The notes under the pieces: generated by a model
Database searches by the model: none
What the model saw: only the letters and a program-made list of their open reading frames with translations
Told to the model about the DNA's origin: nothing
NCBI GenBank assembly: GCA_022825065.1
Contig: JAJDYR010000006.1
Span: 1 to 56,980 of the forward strand
Direction of reading: 5' to 3'
Origin: a bacterium
Lineage (GTDB): Bacteria > UBA8248
Length of the DNA: 56,980 nucleotides
Shown here: positions 1-7,720 of the stretch, one piece after another
Layout of the letters: every line of letters starts with the position of its first letter
How positions within the stretch are numbered: the first letter of the stretch is position 1
Position numbers and translations under genes: made by a program

Positions 1-67
1 GAATCAGCTGCTCCAGCGAACCGGCCACGAACAAGTCCATCTGCTCGCGCCTCTTGCGGCCCATCAT
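1..67 (-). mobile_element. IS1182-like transposase, N-terminal fragment (runs off the window)
   Basis: The minus-strand frame entering the left edge reads MMGRKRREQMDLFVAGSLEQ and continues out of the window. This matches, from memory, the start of IS1182/IS5-type DDE transposases (MMGRK...LFV.GSL..LIPDDH). The ATG at 67 is preceded by GGGAG at a normal distance; an in-frame ATG at 103 is also possible. Only about 22 residues are visible, so the family call rests on a short motif and the catalytic residues cannot be checked. Confidence 0.55.
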
Positions 68-103
68 CTCGGGAACTCCCATCTCGGGCGAGTCGGGATA
101 CAT

Positions 104-516
104 CCATACGATCACAAAACCAGGACTTTTTCAACAGGCCCGACAAGGGGGGGTAGGGGGGGTTGCTTTCAAAGAAGGAGGTCGGGGATTCGCGCGAAAG
201 CGGCCTTTCCTCTAAAGGCAATGTCCCTCGACGAGGGGTTTCTCAACAACCCGATTGAGTAGTTCGGCGTAGGGGAGCACCCATGTGTGCTCCCGTTTTT
301 TATGCCCGCGCCCGGTCGATTGGGCGAACACACAGGTCCGCCCCTACGGGAAACGAGGTCTTTACGTTCACTCCTTGAGGGCTTTCTCAACAGCCTCCGA
401 AGCGCCCCCACGCCTGAATCACACCCCAAAGAGCAATCAGACTTGCCATTCCCGCGCCGATGGTGGATTCTCCCCCGAAATCTGAAACGGCCTCATCGAA
501 CCTGGAGTCCATACGA
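104..516. repeat. Gene-free gap with half a C7/G7 element and a GTAGGG double hairpin
   Basis: No gene is supported here. At 127-138 is the TTTTTCAACAGG border motif. At 141-170 is the right arm only of the C7/G7 element (GACAAG plus a G-run, TA, G-run, TTGC). At 269-347 is a double-hairpin unit: it opens GTAGGGGAGCAC...GTGCTCCC followed by T6 and closes GGGCG...CGCCCCTAC. The first hairpin plus T-run could also end transcription on the plus strand. Confidence 0.7.
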
Positions 517-1389
517 ATGTCGGAACCGAAAAGCGTTTTCATCGAAAGAGACGGCGTGCGGCTTCACGCCCTGGACCACGGGAGCGAAGGGGAGGACAAG
601 CCCGTCATCCTCATGCTGCACGGCGCCGCGGCCCACGCGCGCTGGTGGGACCACATCGCCCCCCATTACGGGGACATGCTCCGGCCCGTGGCGACGGATC
701 ACCGCGGCCACGGGGACACCGGGTGGCAGGACGAATACATCTTCGAGGACCTGCTGCGCGACGTGGCCGCCTGGGTGGAGTGGGCCAAAGAGGCGAGCGG
801 CAGGAAGCCCTGGCTGCTGGCCCACTCGATGGGCGGCGTCATCGCGCTGAACCTCTTCGCGCTCGAGCCGCCCGATATCGAGGGCTTGATCGTCGTGGAT
901 TCCCCGCTTAAGACGACGGACGCGATCCTGGCCGAGGTGCGCGCCTTCGGGAACCGGCCCGCCAGACCCTGGGCGTCGCGGGAGTTGTTCGTCGAAAAAT
1001 TCAGGCTCCTGCCCGCATCGGACAAGGTGAACCCCGAGACCATCGCCCACATCGCGCGCCACGCCGTGAGGCAAAACGGCGACGGCACCTGGACGGTCAA
1101 GGCGGACAGGCGATTCCACGCGGCGCGCCCCGAGACGGATCAGCGCGCCGGCTGGCAGCGCGTCGAGACCCCCGCCCTGCTCGTGGCGGGGGAGCTGTCG
1201 GATCGCCTGAAATCGGATTCCCTCGAATGGGTGCGCGAGAAAGTCCCCCACGTCGAGACCGCCGTCATCCCCGGCGCGCACCACCACGTCTTCATGGACG
1301 AGCCGGATGCGTTCGTCCGCGTGACGCGTGAGTTTCTGGAGAGGAAGCTGGCCGCCGCGAGCGAGCCGAGCGCGTCTCAGAAGGTCTGA
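517..1389 (+). CDS. Alpha/beta-fold hydrolase
   Basis: A 290-residue alpha/beta hydrolase of unknown substrate. The oxyanion-hole HG sits in MLHGAAAHARWW near residue 35 and the nucleophile elbow AHSMGG places the catalytic Ser near residue 104. GELSDRL is a candidate acid loop and PGAHHHVFMDEP holds the likely catalytic His. There is no signal peptide, so it should be cytoplasmic. I chose the ATG at 517 because GGAG lies at 504-507; the longer ORF from 460 has no such site and starts in repeat-like sequence. It stands alone, flanked by repeats. The fold is secure; the reaction (ester, lactone or epoxide hydrolysis) is not. Confidence 0.85.
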   Translation: MSEPKSVFIERDGVRLHALDHGSEGEDKPVILMLHGAAAHARWWDHIAPHYGDMLRPVATDHRGHGDTGWQDEYIFEDLLRDVAAWVEWAKEASGRKPWLLAHSMGGVIALNLFALEPPDIEGLIVVDSPLKTTDAILAEVRAFGNRPARPWASRELFVEKFRLLPASDKVNPETIAHIARHAVRQNGDGTWTVKADRRFHAARPETDQRAGWQRVETPALLVAGELSDRLKSDSLEWVREKVPHVETAVIPGAHHHVFMDEPDAFVRVTREFLERKLAAASEPSASQKV

Positions 1390-1458
1390 ACACTCTCTAA
1401 AAGCTGTCCTTGAGGGGGGACTATTAAAGGCCCCTCTTCGCTCGGAATTGATTACCGT

Positions 1459-1486
1459 CGTCATTCCGGCGAAAGCCGGAATGACG
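1459..1486. repeat. CATTCCGG hairpin repeat
   Basis: A perfect inverted repeat: CGTCATTCCGGC, loop GAAA, GCCGGAATGACG. The flank also matches in inverted orientation a copy at 48328-48355, including the neighbouring block GATTACCG/CGGTGATC and AATTCC, so the repeated unit is longer than the hairpin. Confidence 0.85.
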
Positions 1487-1505
1487 AACAAAAACGCATT
1501 CACCC

Positions 1506-1567
1506 GTAGGGGCGGTTCGCGAACCGCCCGCATTTTCCGGGGAGGGCCGTTCACGAACGGCCCCTAC
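1506..1567. repeat. GTAGGGG...CCCCTAC double-hairpin unit
   Basis: Two adjacent hairpins with different cores lie between complementary ends GTAGGGG and CCCCTAC. The first is GGGCGGTTCGCGAACCGCCC and the second is GGGCCGTTCACGAACGGCCC, with a 13-base spacer. Confidence 0.85.
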
Positions 1568-1587
1568 AAGAACTCTCGCCTTGAAAA

Positions 1588-1707
1588 GCACCCCCCCCTA
1601 CCCCCCCTTGTCAGGGGGGTATAAAAAGACGATGCGCCCCCGCCGGGCCGAGGGGGTTTTGCCTTTTCTTGCCCCCCTGACAAGGGGGGGTAGGGGGGGT
1701 TGGTTTT
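1588..1707. repeat. C7/G7 long inverted-repeat element, copy 2
   Basis: The left arm is a C8 run, TA, C7, TTGTCAGGGGGG; the spacer is TATAAAAAGAC...GAGGGGGTTTTG; the right arm is CCCCCCTGACAAG followed by G7-TA-G7-TTGG. The arms are complementary over about 30 bases. Confidence 0.85.
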
Positions 1708-1796
1708 CAAAGAGTGTAGGTCGGATATACATGTCCGACATATACGCGTGGACAATCCCGAGGAGGGATTGTCCACTACAAAACCGTCGTGCCCCC

Positions 1797-3476
1797 CTAC
1801 TCCGTAACAGCCAGCGGCGCCATGGCTTCGATGTCGCTCACGCAGTCGATGACGACGGGCCGGTTCGCGCTGAAGGCCCGGTCGAGCGCGCTTTTCAGCT
1901 CGCCCGGCTTCTCCACCCGGATGCCCAGCGCGCCCATGGATTCGGCGATCTCGGCGAAATTCACCTCGTTCAGCGTCCATAGCTCATAAGCCTGCCTGGT
2001 CTGCTCGCCGCCGTAGGCGCGGTCGAAGCCGCGCTTGGACTGGTTGCCCGAGGCGTTGTTGTTCACCAGCGTCACCGCGTTTATCTTCCAGCGCACGGCG
2101 GTCTCGATCTCGGACAGGTGGTACCAGAAGCCCGAATCGCCGTTGAAGGTGAGCACCGGCCGCTCTGGTACGGCGCACTTGGCCCCCAGGCCCGCCGAGA
2201 AGGCCCAGCCCAGGTGGCCCGCGCTCCGCATGTAGCTCTGGTCCGGATGCGAGAGGTCGTACATACCACCCATCCACATGCCCGAGTGGCCCGTGTCGGC
2301 CAGCACGACGCAGTCAGACGGCAGCGAATCCGTGAGCTCCTGGCAGATGCGCTCGGGGCGCATGGGCGCGGCGTCCGATTCGAGGTATTCGGTGAACTCA
2401 TCGCGCCATCCCTGGACGAACGCTTGCGCCCGCTCCACCCAGCCCGCGCGCGAGGCGGCGGAATCTCCGCTCGCCGCGTCGAGCATCTTCTGGAGGCTCA
2501 CCCTGGCGTCGCCCAGGACGGCGGCCTGTAAGGGATAATTGCGCGCGAGGGCTTCGGGTTCGATGTCCAGTTGAATCGCGGGCGTGCCGATGGGCGGCAC
2601 GGCCCAGAAGTGCGTCGTCATGCCGCCCGTCTCGGTGCCGACGAAGAAGACCAGATCGGCCGCGTTCACGACGCGGTTCGCGCTCTTTCTCGAATAGGTG
2701 CCCACCACGCCGACCGAAAGCGGGTGGTTGCCCGGAATGTTGTCCTTGCCGTTCAGGGAAGTCGCCACCGGGATGTTCAGCTTCTCGGCCAGGGCGATGA
2801 GTTCTTTGGAAGCGCCCGAGGAGCGAACGCCGCCGCCCGAGACGATGACGGGCCGCTCCGCCTTTTCGAGCAGTTCGACCGCTTTTTTCACGCGCGCCGG
2901 CTCCGGTTCTGGCCGGTAGGGGGGAAGCTCCTTGAAGTCCTCCTCGATGATCACCTCCATCTCGGCCTCTTCGATGTCGAGCTGGCCCTCGTTTCCGGCG
3001 AATTGCAGGTGCACGGGGCCCGGACAGCCCGACATGGCGACGCGAAAGGCCTGGCGGAGCATGTCCGGGAAGCGCGAGGCGTCGTCCACCGTGGCGTTGA
3101 ACTTGGTCACGGGCTCGAAGGCGGGAACGTCGTCCACCTCCTGGTAGACCTTGCGGAACTTCGTCTCGGGCACGCGCCCGCCCGTGAAGGCGAGCACGGG
3201 AGCTTTCGCCAGCCAGGCGTCCCTTAAGCCCGCCGCCAGGTTCAGCGCGCCGATGACCTGCGCCATGCAGACGCCCGGCTTCTTGCCCGCGCGGGCGTAG
3301 CCGTCCGCCATGTAGGCGGCGGATTTCTCGCCGTGCGTCTGGATTCTGGCGATGTTCGTGCGCTCTTCCATCTCGGCCATCGAGCGCCTCAGGACGGCGG
3401 GAACCAGAAAAGTGTGCGTAACGCCATAGCCCTTGAGCATCTCGGCCATGACCTGGGCGCCTGTCATTTTCGGCAT
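1797..3476 (-). CDS. Thiamine-diphosphate-binding enzyme, acetolactate-synthase-like
   Basis: 559 residues with the three-domain layout of acetolactate synthase relatives: N-terminal PYR domain, central nucleotide-fold domain and C-terminal PP domain. The ThDP-activating Glu is in HGEKSAAYMADGYAR, and the ThDP/Mg motif is GDSGFWYHLSEIE followed about 20 residues later by VNNNASGNQ. I chose the ATG at 3476 (MPKMTGAQVM) because AAGGAG lies 9 bases upstream and the family N-terminus starts here; the longer ORF reads into repeats. No regulatory subunit gene is near, so this is probably not the biosynthetic IlvB but a stand-alone 2-oxoacid carboligase or decarboxylase. Substrate unknown. Confidence 0.85.
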   Translation of the reverse strand: MPKMTGAQVMAEMLKGYGVTHTFLVPAVLRRSMAEMEERTNIARIQTHGEKSAAYMADGYARAGKKPGVCMAQVIGALNLAAGLRDAWLAKAPVLAFTGGRVPETKFRKVYQEVDDVPAFEPVTKFNATVDDASRFPDMLRQAFRVAMSGCPGPVHLQFAGNEGQLDIEEAEMEVIIEEDFKELPPYRPEPEPARVKKAVELLEKAERPVIVSGGGVRSSGASKELIALAEKLNIPVATSLNGKDNIPGNHPLSVGVVGTYSRKSANRVVNAADLVFFVGTETGGMTTHFWAVPPIGTPAIQLDIEPEALARNYPLQAAVLGDARVSLQKMLDAASGDSAASRAGWVERAQAFVQGWRDEFTEYLESDAAPMRPERICQELTDSLPSDCVVLADTGHSGMWMGGMYDLSHPDQSYMRSAGHLGWAFSAGLGAKCAVPERPVLTFNGDSGFWYHLSEIETAVRWKINAVTLVNNNASGNQSKRGFDRAYGGEQTRQAYELWTLNEVNFAEIAESMGALGIRVEKPGELKSALDRAFSANRPVVIDCVSDIEAMAPLAVTE

Positions 3477-4043
3477 TCTGTGATTCTCCTTATCAAGTTC
3501 AAAAAAAAAATATCGCCAGGGCCGTCTCTTCCGCCTCGGCATTCTACGCAATCCAAATCGCTCCCCGGACGCCGGAAGCGGGAATAGCGGGCACGCGGGG
3601 CAGGTCGCGACCTGTCCCTGCGGGAATCCTCGCGCCGCAAGGGGCCGTTGAAAAGCCCACAGAAGGAGCGCATTTGATTTCACTCCCCCCTTGAGGGTCG
3701 GGCTTCCCGAGGGGAAAGCCCGACGGTGAAGCCGAACGGTTTTTGCGAAGGCTGAACCGGTGGGGGGTAAAATGCGTTTTACTGCCATTCCGAATTATAC
3801 CCCCCACCGAATCGCTTGCGGGCTTACGCCCTTAGCTCTTCGACTCCCCCTCAAGGGGGGAGTTATTTTTCTCTCTCGTCGGCCAGTTACATACGACAAA
3901 TTCAGAGTCCCAGGCTTTTTCAACAACACCGCATTGGTCGCGATTAACCTTCGATACGGCCCTCCGGGCCTACTCGGGATGAGGATTTCGAGCTTCTTCG
4001 AACCAGGGCCTTCATGCCGGGAAATCCCGCATAGGCTTACCAG
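3477..4043. repeat. Gap with degenerate repeats, no gene seen
   Basis: It contains a single GGGCAGG-TCGCGA-CCTGTCCCTGC palindrome (3597-3620), the border motif GCCGTTGAAAAG (3646-3657) and its complement CTTTTTCAACAAC (3915-3927), CTCCCCCTTGAGG-type blocks with the GGGCTTTCCC/GGGAAGCCC hairpin (about 3683-3740), and a TTCGATACGGCCC...GGCCTACTCGGGATGAGG repeat (3950-3984). The reading frames present are short and low in complexity. Confidence 0.7.
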
Positions 4044-4961
4044 CTAAGGGCGAGAAAATCCAGCCCCCAGCGCATCGCGCACGGCGTCGGGAATCTCGCG
4101 CATGTCCTCCACCACGGCGGCCCCCGCTTCTCTCAGCAGCGCCTTTTTCCGCGCGGGCGAACCCTCCCCGCGCTCGATGATGGCCGCCGCGTGGCCGAAG
4201 CTCACGCCCTGCGGGGCGGACTCGTTCACCATCCCCGCGATGAAGGCGACCACCGGCTTGGTGAAGCCGCCCTCGCCCATCAGCCGCGCCGCGTCCTCTT
4301 CGGCGCACGAACCCGGCTCGCCGAACAGGACGACGCACTCCGTATCCGGATCCTCCTCGAACAGGGGCATGAGTTCAGAAAACGGCGCGCCCACCATCGC
4401 GTCTCCCCCCACGCTCACGTAGGTGCTCTGGCCGACCCCCTCGCGCGTCAGGAGCCAGCAGGTCTCGCTCCCCATCCCCCCGCTTCGGCTCAGGACGCCC
4501 ACCGGCCCGCGCCGGAACAGGAGGTTCGTGACGGGCAAGTCCCCGCCCGTGCCGCCCATCTTGGCGCGTCCGGGGCTGATGATCCCCTGGCTGTTGGGAC
4601 CCACGAGCCGCACCCCCGCGCGCCGGGCATGGGCGATCATCAGCGCCACGTCGTGCTGGGGGACGCCCTCGGCGCATACGAGGATCATGCCGACGCCCGC
4701 CCCCGCCGCCTCAATCGCCGATTCCGCCGCAGCGGCCGCGGGCACGAACAGGACGGCGGCGTCCGCCGGATGCTCTTCCAGGGCTGTGGCGAACGAATCG
4801 TAGACGGGAACGCCGTCGCAATCTTCGCCCGCGCGTCCGGGCACGACGCCCGCCACCACATTCGTACCGTATTCGCGCATGAAGCCGGTGTGGGCGCGCG
4901 CCTGCCATCCGGTGATTCCGGCCACGACGACGCGCGTATTCTCATCTAGGAGAATGCTCAC
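4044..4961 (-). CDS. Succinyl-CoA synthetase alpha-like subunit (SucD-like CoA ligase)
   Basis: 305 residues matching the alpha subunit of ADP-forming acyl-CoA synthetases. The N-terminal CoA-binding Rossmann domain shows GITGWQARAHTGFMREYG and TNVVAGVVPGR; the phospho-histidine is His257 in FGHAAAII, followed by the usual G.GSPARKKALLREAGA. The GTG start at 4961 overlaps the TGA of the beta-like gene in GTGA and has GGGAGGT 5 bases upstream, so the pair is translationally coupled. Together with the upstream gene it should form an ATP- or GTP-dependent CoA ligase for a dicarboxylate or similar acid. The association with a cyclase-family gene rather than a TCA cluster argues against housekeeping SucCD. 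Confidence 0.85.
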   Translation of the reverse strand: MSILLDENTRVVVAGITGWQARAHTGFMREYGTNVVAGVVPGRAGEDCDGVPVYDSFATALEEHPADAAVLFVPAAAAAESAIEAAGAGVGMILVCAEGVPQHDVALMIAHARRAGVRLVGPNSQGIISPGRAKMGGTGGDLPVTNLLFRRGPVGVLSRSGGMGSETCWLLTREGVGQSTYVSVGGDAMVGAPFSELMPLFEEDPDTECVVLFGEPGSCAEEDAARLMGEGGFTKPVVAFIAGMVNESAPQGVSFGHAAAIIERGEGSPARKKALLREAGAAVVEDMREIPDAVRDALGAGFSRP

Positions 4962-6205
4962 CGCGCACCTCCCGCGCTCGTCCACGGCTCGCCGCGCTTG
5001 ACGGCTTCCACCTGGGCGACGATGCGCTCGGCGGCTTCTTCGAGCGTCACCTCGTCTCCCAGATACTGAAGGCCGGGACAGCCTGCGGCGATCTCACGCG
5101 CCTCCTCCCCGCCTGCGCCTGCGAAGCGCACGATGAAGGGGAATTTCGCGAGGTCGACCCCCGTCTCCTCCACCGCGCGGGCGATGGCGCGGACCTTGAG
5201 CTGCACGCGCGAGAAACTCGTGATGTTGCTGCCCGCAAGCGCGCCCTTCACGTTCGGCATCGCGAGGATTTCTTTGGTGATCTCGTAATACTTCTCCTCG
5301 AGCGGCCCCGGCGTGATGTCGAACGCCGTGGCGGGCTTGCCGCCCAGGCGCGCCATCGTGTCCAGAAGATACAGGCCGCCCCCGCCCCCGCTCCACATGA
5401 GGGCAGTCTCCCCGCCTTCGATCTCCGTGAAGCGCGCCGTGTTGAATGGCGGGACCCTGGCGTCTATCTCGGCGACCCTCGCCTCGACGGGCGTGGGCGG
5501 ACGCCAGCCGCCGCCTGAGTCCTCATCCAATAACGCTTCCAGTTCGGGATGCCGGAACAGGGCGTCCGCGTCCAGGTCGAGCACGCACGCGGCGGCTACG
5601 ACTTCGTCTGTATCGGTCAAGACGAGGGGATTGACTTCCAGAAGCCGCGCATCGCTTTTTCGGAAAAGCGCGTAGCAGGCCTCGAGAGCCATCGCCGCGC
5701 GGTAGAGACCCACCCCGTGCACGCCCATCGCGCGCAGGAACGAGACGCACCGCTCCTCGCTCAGGCCGTCCAGGATATCGACTTCGAGCCGCTTGAGGGC
5801 GTCCGGGTTATCTTCCAGGAGCGCCTCAATCTCCACGCCGCCCTCCGTGCTGAACATGACGAGCGGCCCGCGCGATGCGCTGTCGAAGGCGATAGAGAGG
5901 TACCACTCCTGCGCTATCGCGACTCTCTCCTCCACCAGCAGGCGTTTCACCGGAAAATGATGCACGACGCGGCCCAGGAGCTTCCGCGCCGCCTCTTCCG
6001 CCTCACCGGGCGTATCGGCAGCGAGAATCGCCCCCGCCTTGCCGCGCTTTCCTGCGGGCACCAGGGCCTTCACCATCACGGGGCCGCCGATTTCACTCGC
6101 CGCCTCCGCTGCCTCTGCGGGCGTACCCGCGGAGCGTCCACGGGGGACGCGAACGCCCGCGTCGGCAAGGAGCGCTTTGGCCCTGTCCTCGAACACGCGG
6201 GGCAT
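4958..6205 (-). CDS. Succinyl-CoA synthetase beta-like subunit (SucC-like, ATP-grasp)
   Basis: 415 residues. The N-terminal ATP-grasp half starts MPRVFEDRAKALLADAGV and has GGPVMVKALVPAGKRGKAGA and LLVEERV; LLEVNPLVLT is the usual Mg/phosphate-binding stretch. The C-terminal ligase half has GGGGGLYLLDTMARLGGKPA. The ATG at 6205 was chosen from homology; the extended ORF to 6316 reads back through the neighbouring cyclase gene. There is a 31-base gap after the cyclase gene and a 4-base overlap with the alpha-like gene, so the three form one operon. The C-terminal half is somewhat divergent from true SucC, so the acid substrate is uncertain. Confidence 0.85.
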   Translation of the reverse strand: MPRVFEDRAKALLADAGVRVPRGRSAGTPAEAAEAASEIGGPVMVKALVPAGKRGKAGAILAADTPGEAEEAARKLLGRVVHHFPVKRLLVEERVAIAQEWYLSIAFDSASRGPLVMFSTEGGVEIEALLEDNPDALKRLEVDILDGLSEERCVSFLRAMGVHGVGLYRAAMALEACYALFRKSDARLLEVNPLVLTDTDEVVAAACVLDLDADALFRHPELEALLDEDSGGGWRPPTPVEARVAEIDARVPPFNTARFTEIEGGETALMWSGGGGGLYLLDTMARLGGKPATAFDITPGPLEEKYYEITKEILAMPNVKGALAGSNITSFSRVQLKVRAIARAVEETGVDLAKFPFIVRFAGAGGEEAREIAAGCPGLQYLGDEVTLEEAAERIVAQVEAVKRGEPWTSAGGAR

Positions 6206-6236
6206 GGCTATCTCACCGGAAGCGGAAGGAGTGCGT

Positions 6237-7031
6237 CTACAGGATGGCCACGGGCCGCACGGGCGAGCCCGTGCCGCCGCGCACCTTGAGCGGCAGACAG
6301 ACGAAGAGAAATTCATGCGCGCGCGCCCGGCTCAACTCCTCCAGCACGGCGACTTCGAGCAGGTGGATGCCGCTGTCCACCAGCATGTGGCAGTGCACCG
6401 GCAGGGAGGGGGCGGGCAGCACCTCGACCGCGAAGTTATCGCTCCCCGCCATGAAGATTCCCTGGTCGGAGAGCCATTTTGCGGCGTCCAGGTCGACGCC
6501 GGGCACGCCGCCTTTCTGGTGATAGTAGTCCCGGCCCGGCCAGTGGCGCATGTGGCCCGTGCGCACGAGGACGACGTCGCCTTCTTCTATCCTGACGCCC
6601 TGTGCGGAGGCGGCGGCGCCCAATTCTTCTTTCGTCACGGGCCGCCCCGCCTCCAAAACGTCTTTTTTCAAGTGCGCCGCCATGTCGATCATCACCCCGC
6701 GCCGCACCACGGGCGCTACGCTCTCGATACCGTGGGCCTTCAGGCCCTCCGTCTTGCTCTGGTGCTCATTGACGTCCAAGCCGCCGTGGAGCTTCATGTC
6801 CCGCGCGACGTGGCCGAGCGCGTCGATGTGCGTGCCCGTATGGCCGGTGCAGAAGAACGTATCCACCGCCGAGCACGCACCGCCCGCGTACATGAAGTCG
6901 CCGTGCTCCCTGATCATGGAGTACCCGAAAGGGCCGTGGAGCGGCACGTGGGGCATTCCGGGAAACAACTCGACGCCCAGATCGAACACTCTGCTGCCGC
7001 GCGCGATGGCGCGCAGGTCTTCCAGGTTCAT
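6237..7031 (-). CDS. Cyclase-family metal hydrolase (kynurenine-formamidase-like)
   Basis: 264 residues of the cyclase family (PF04199), metal-dependent hydrolases that include bacterial kynurenine formamidase and isatin hydrolase. The signature HTGTHIDALGH places the metal ligands at His64, His68 and Asp70, with His74 close by. A second conserved block is VLVRTGHMRHWPG. There is no signal peptide. It is the first gene of the operon with the SucC/D-like pair, which suggests it opens a ring or releases an acid that the ligase then activates with CoA. That pathway link is inference. Confidence 0.88.
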   Translation of the reverse strand: MNLEDLRAIARGSRVFDLGVELFPGMPHVPLHGPFGYSMIREHGDFMYAGGACSAVDTFFCTGHTGTHIDALGHVARDMKLHGGLDVNEHQSKTEGLKAHGIESVAPVVRRGVMIDMAAHLKKDVLEAGRPVTKEELGAAASAQGVRIEEGDVVLVRTGHMRHWPGRDYYHQKGGVPGVDLDAAKWLSDQGIFMAGSDNFAVEVLPAPSLPVHCHMLVDSGIHLLEVAVLEELSRARAHEFLFVCLPLKVRGGTGSPVRPVAIL

Positions 7032-7180
7032 GATTCCCTCACTCTGGCACTCAAGGGACTGCGAGTTGATGGGCCTTATCTACGTTTCGGCTACTATAGC
7101 TTTGCGTCTCCCCATCGGGCAAGGTAAACAGGGATGATGCTTAAAACGTGGCTTATCGAACCTTCCCGGAGCAGAGGCGC

Positions 7181-7603
7181 ATGAATCTGGCGGCGTACGT
7201 TCACCCGGCTTTTCAGATAGCCACTCTCTCGCTGGGCCTGATTGTGCTGGCGAACGGCCTGCGCGTGAGGCGCTCGCGCAAGGGGGGCGCCGGGCCCGAG
7301 ACGGCGCGCGTCGCCCGCCTGCACATGCGGCTCGGGCGGTGGTTTATTGCTCTGTTTTCCGTGGGCTACGCTCTCGGTCTGGGCGGGATGCGCTTCGCCC
7401 TGGAAGGCCCCCTCTACGAGACGGCGCACAGCTATTTCGCCACCCTGGCGCTCGTCCTGTTCTGGGCGACGGCCTGGCTGGGCCGGAAGCTGAGGAAAAA
7501 TCCGGGGAAAGATGATCTAAGGCAGCTCCACTCCTATTGCGGTTTCCTGGCCGTCTTCATCGCCCTGTTCGTCGCCGTTCTGGGGATGCGGCTGCTGCCC
7601 TAG
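7181..7603 (+). CDS. DUF4079-like integral membrane protein
   Basis: 140 residues with four hydrophobic segments: about 6-24 (HPAFQIATLSLGLIVLANG), 50-70 (WFIALFSVGYALGLGG), 80-100 and 115-138. Conserved histidines occur at the start of the helices (AYVHP, RLHMRLG, TAHSYF, QLHSYCG), a pattern typical of b-type haem membrane proteins, and I recall it as DUF4079. The ATG at 7181 has a GGAG/AGAGG tract just upstream; an in-frame ATG at 7148 has none. It lies directly before two exported c-type cytochromes, which is consistent with a redox role, though the family has no firm function. Confidence 0.65.
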   Translation: MNLAAYVHPAFQIATLSLGLIVLANGLRVRRSRKGGAGPETARVARLHMRLGRWFIALFSVGYALGLGGMRFALEGPLYETAHSYFATLALVLFWATAWLGRKLRKNPGKDDLRQLHSYCGFLAVFIALFVAVLGMRLLP

Positions 7604-7610
7604 AATCCCG

Positions 7611-7623
7611 ACTCTGGTATAAT
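7611..7623 (+). promoter_or_regulatory. Extended -10 promoter for the cytochrome genes
   Basis: TGGTATAAT gives a perfect TATAAT at 7618-7623 with the extended -10 TGn. No good -35 box is visible. It sits 98 bases before the cytochrome start at 7721 and just after the DUF4079 gene. Confidence 0.5.
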
Positions 7624-7720
7624 GCGTCCGGCGCCGCCGCCTCACGAGGCAGAATCCATGACGGCATTCCCCTTCCCGTTGCCGCATCGAAACCACTCCC
7701 CAAAGGGAGGAGGACGCACC

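Larger units (their letters stand above)
1390..1796. repeat. Repeat-filled gap
   Basis: It holds, in order, a CATTCCGG hairpin (1459-1486), a 62-bp GTAGGGG...CCCCTAC double hairpin (1506-1567), a full C7/G7 element (about 1588-1707) and a second double-hairpin unit GTAGG...CCACTAC (1716-1779) with cores GGATATACATGTCC and GGACAATCC...GGATTGTCC. No coding frame is supported. Confidence 0.8.

Noticed and set aside
493..1554. 353-residue open frame antisense to the alpha/beta hydrolase
   Set aside because: It has no family motifs and runs through repeats at one end; high GC creates long antisense frames. The same applies to 19310-20317 (-), 23125-24462 (+), 28266-29825 (+), 45484-47457 (-) and 53476-55410 (+).
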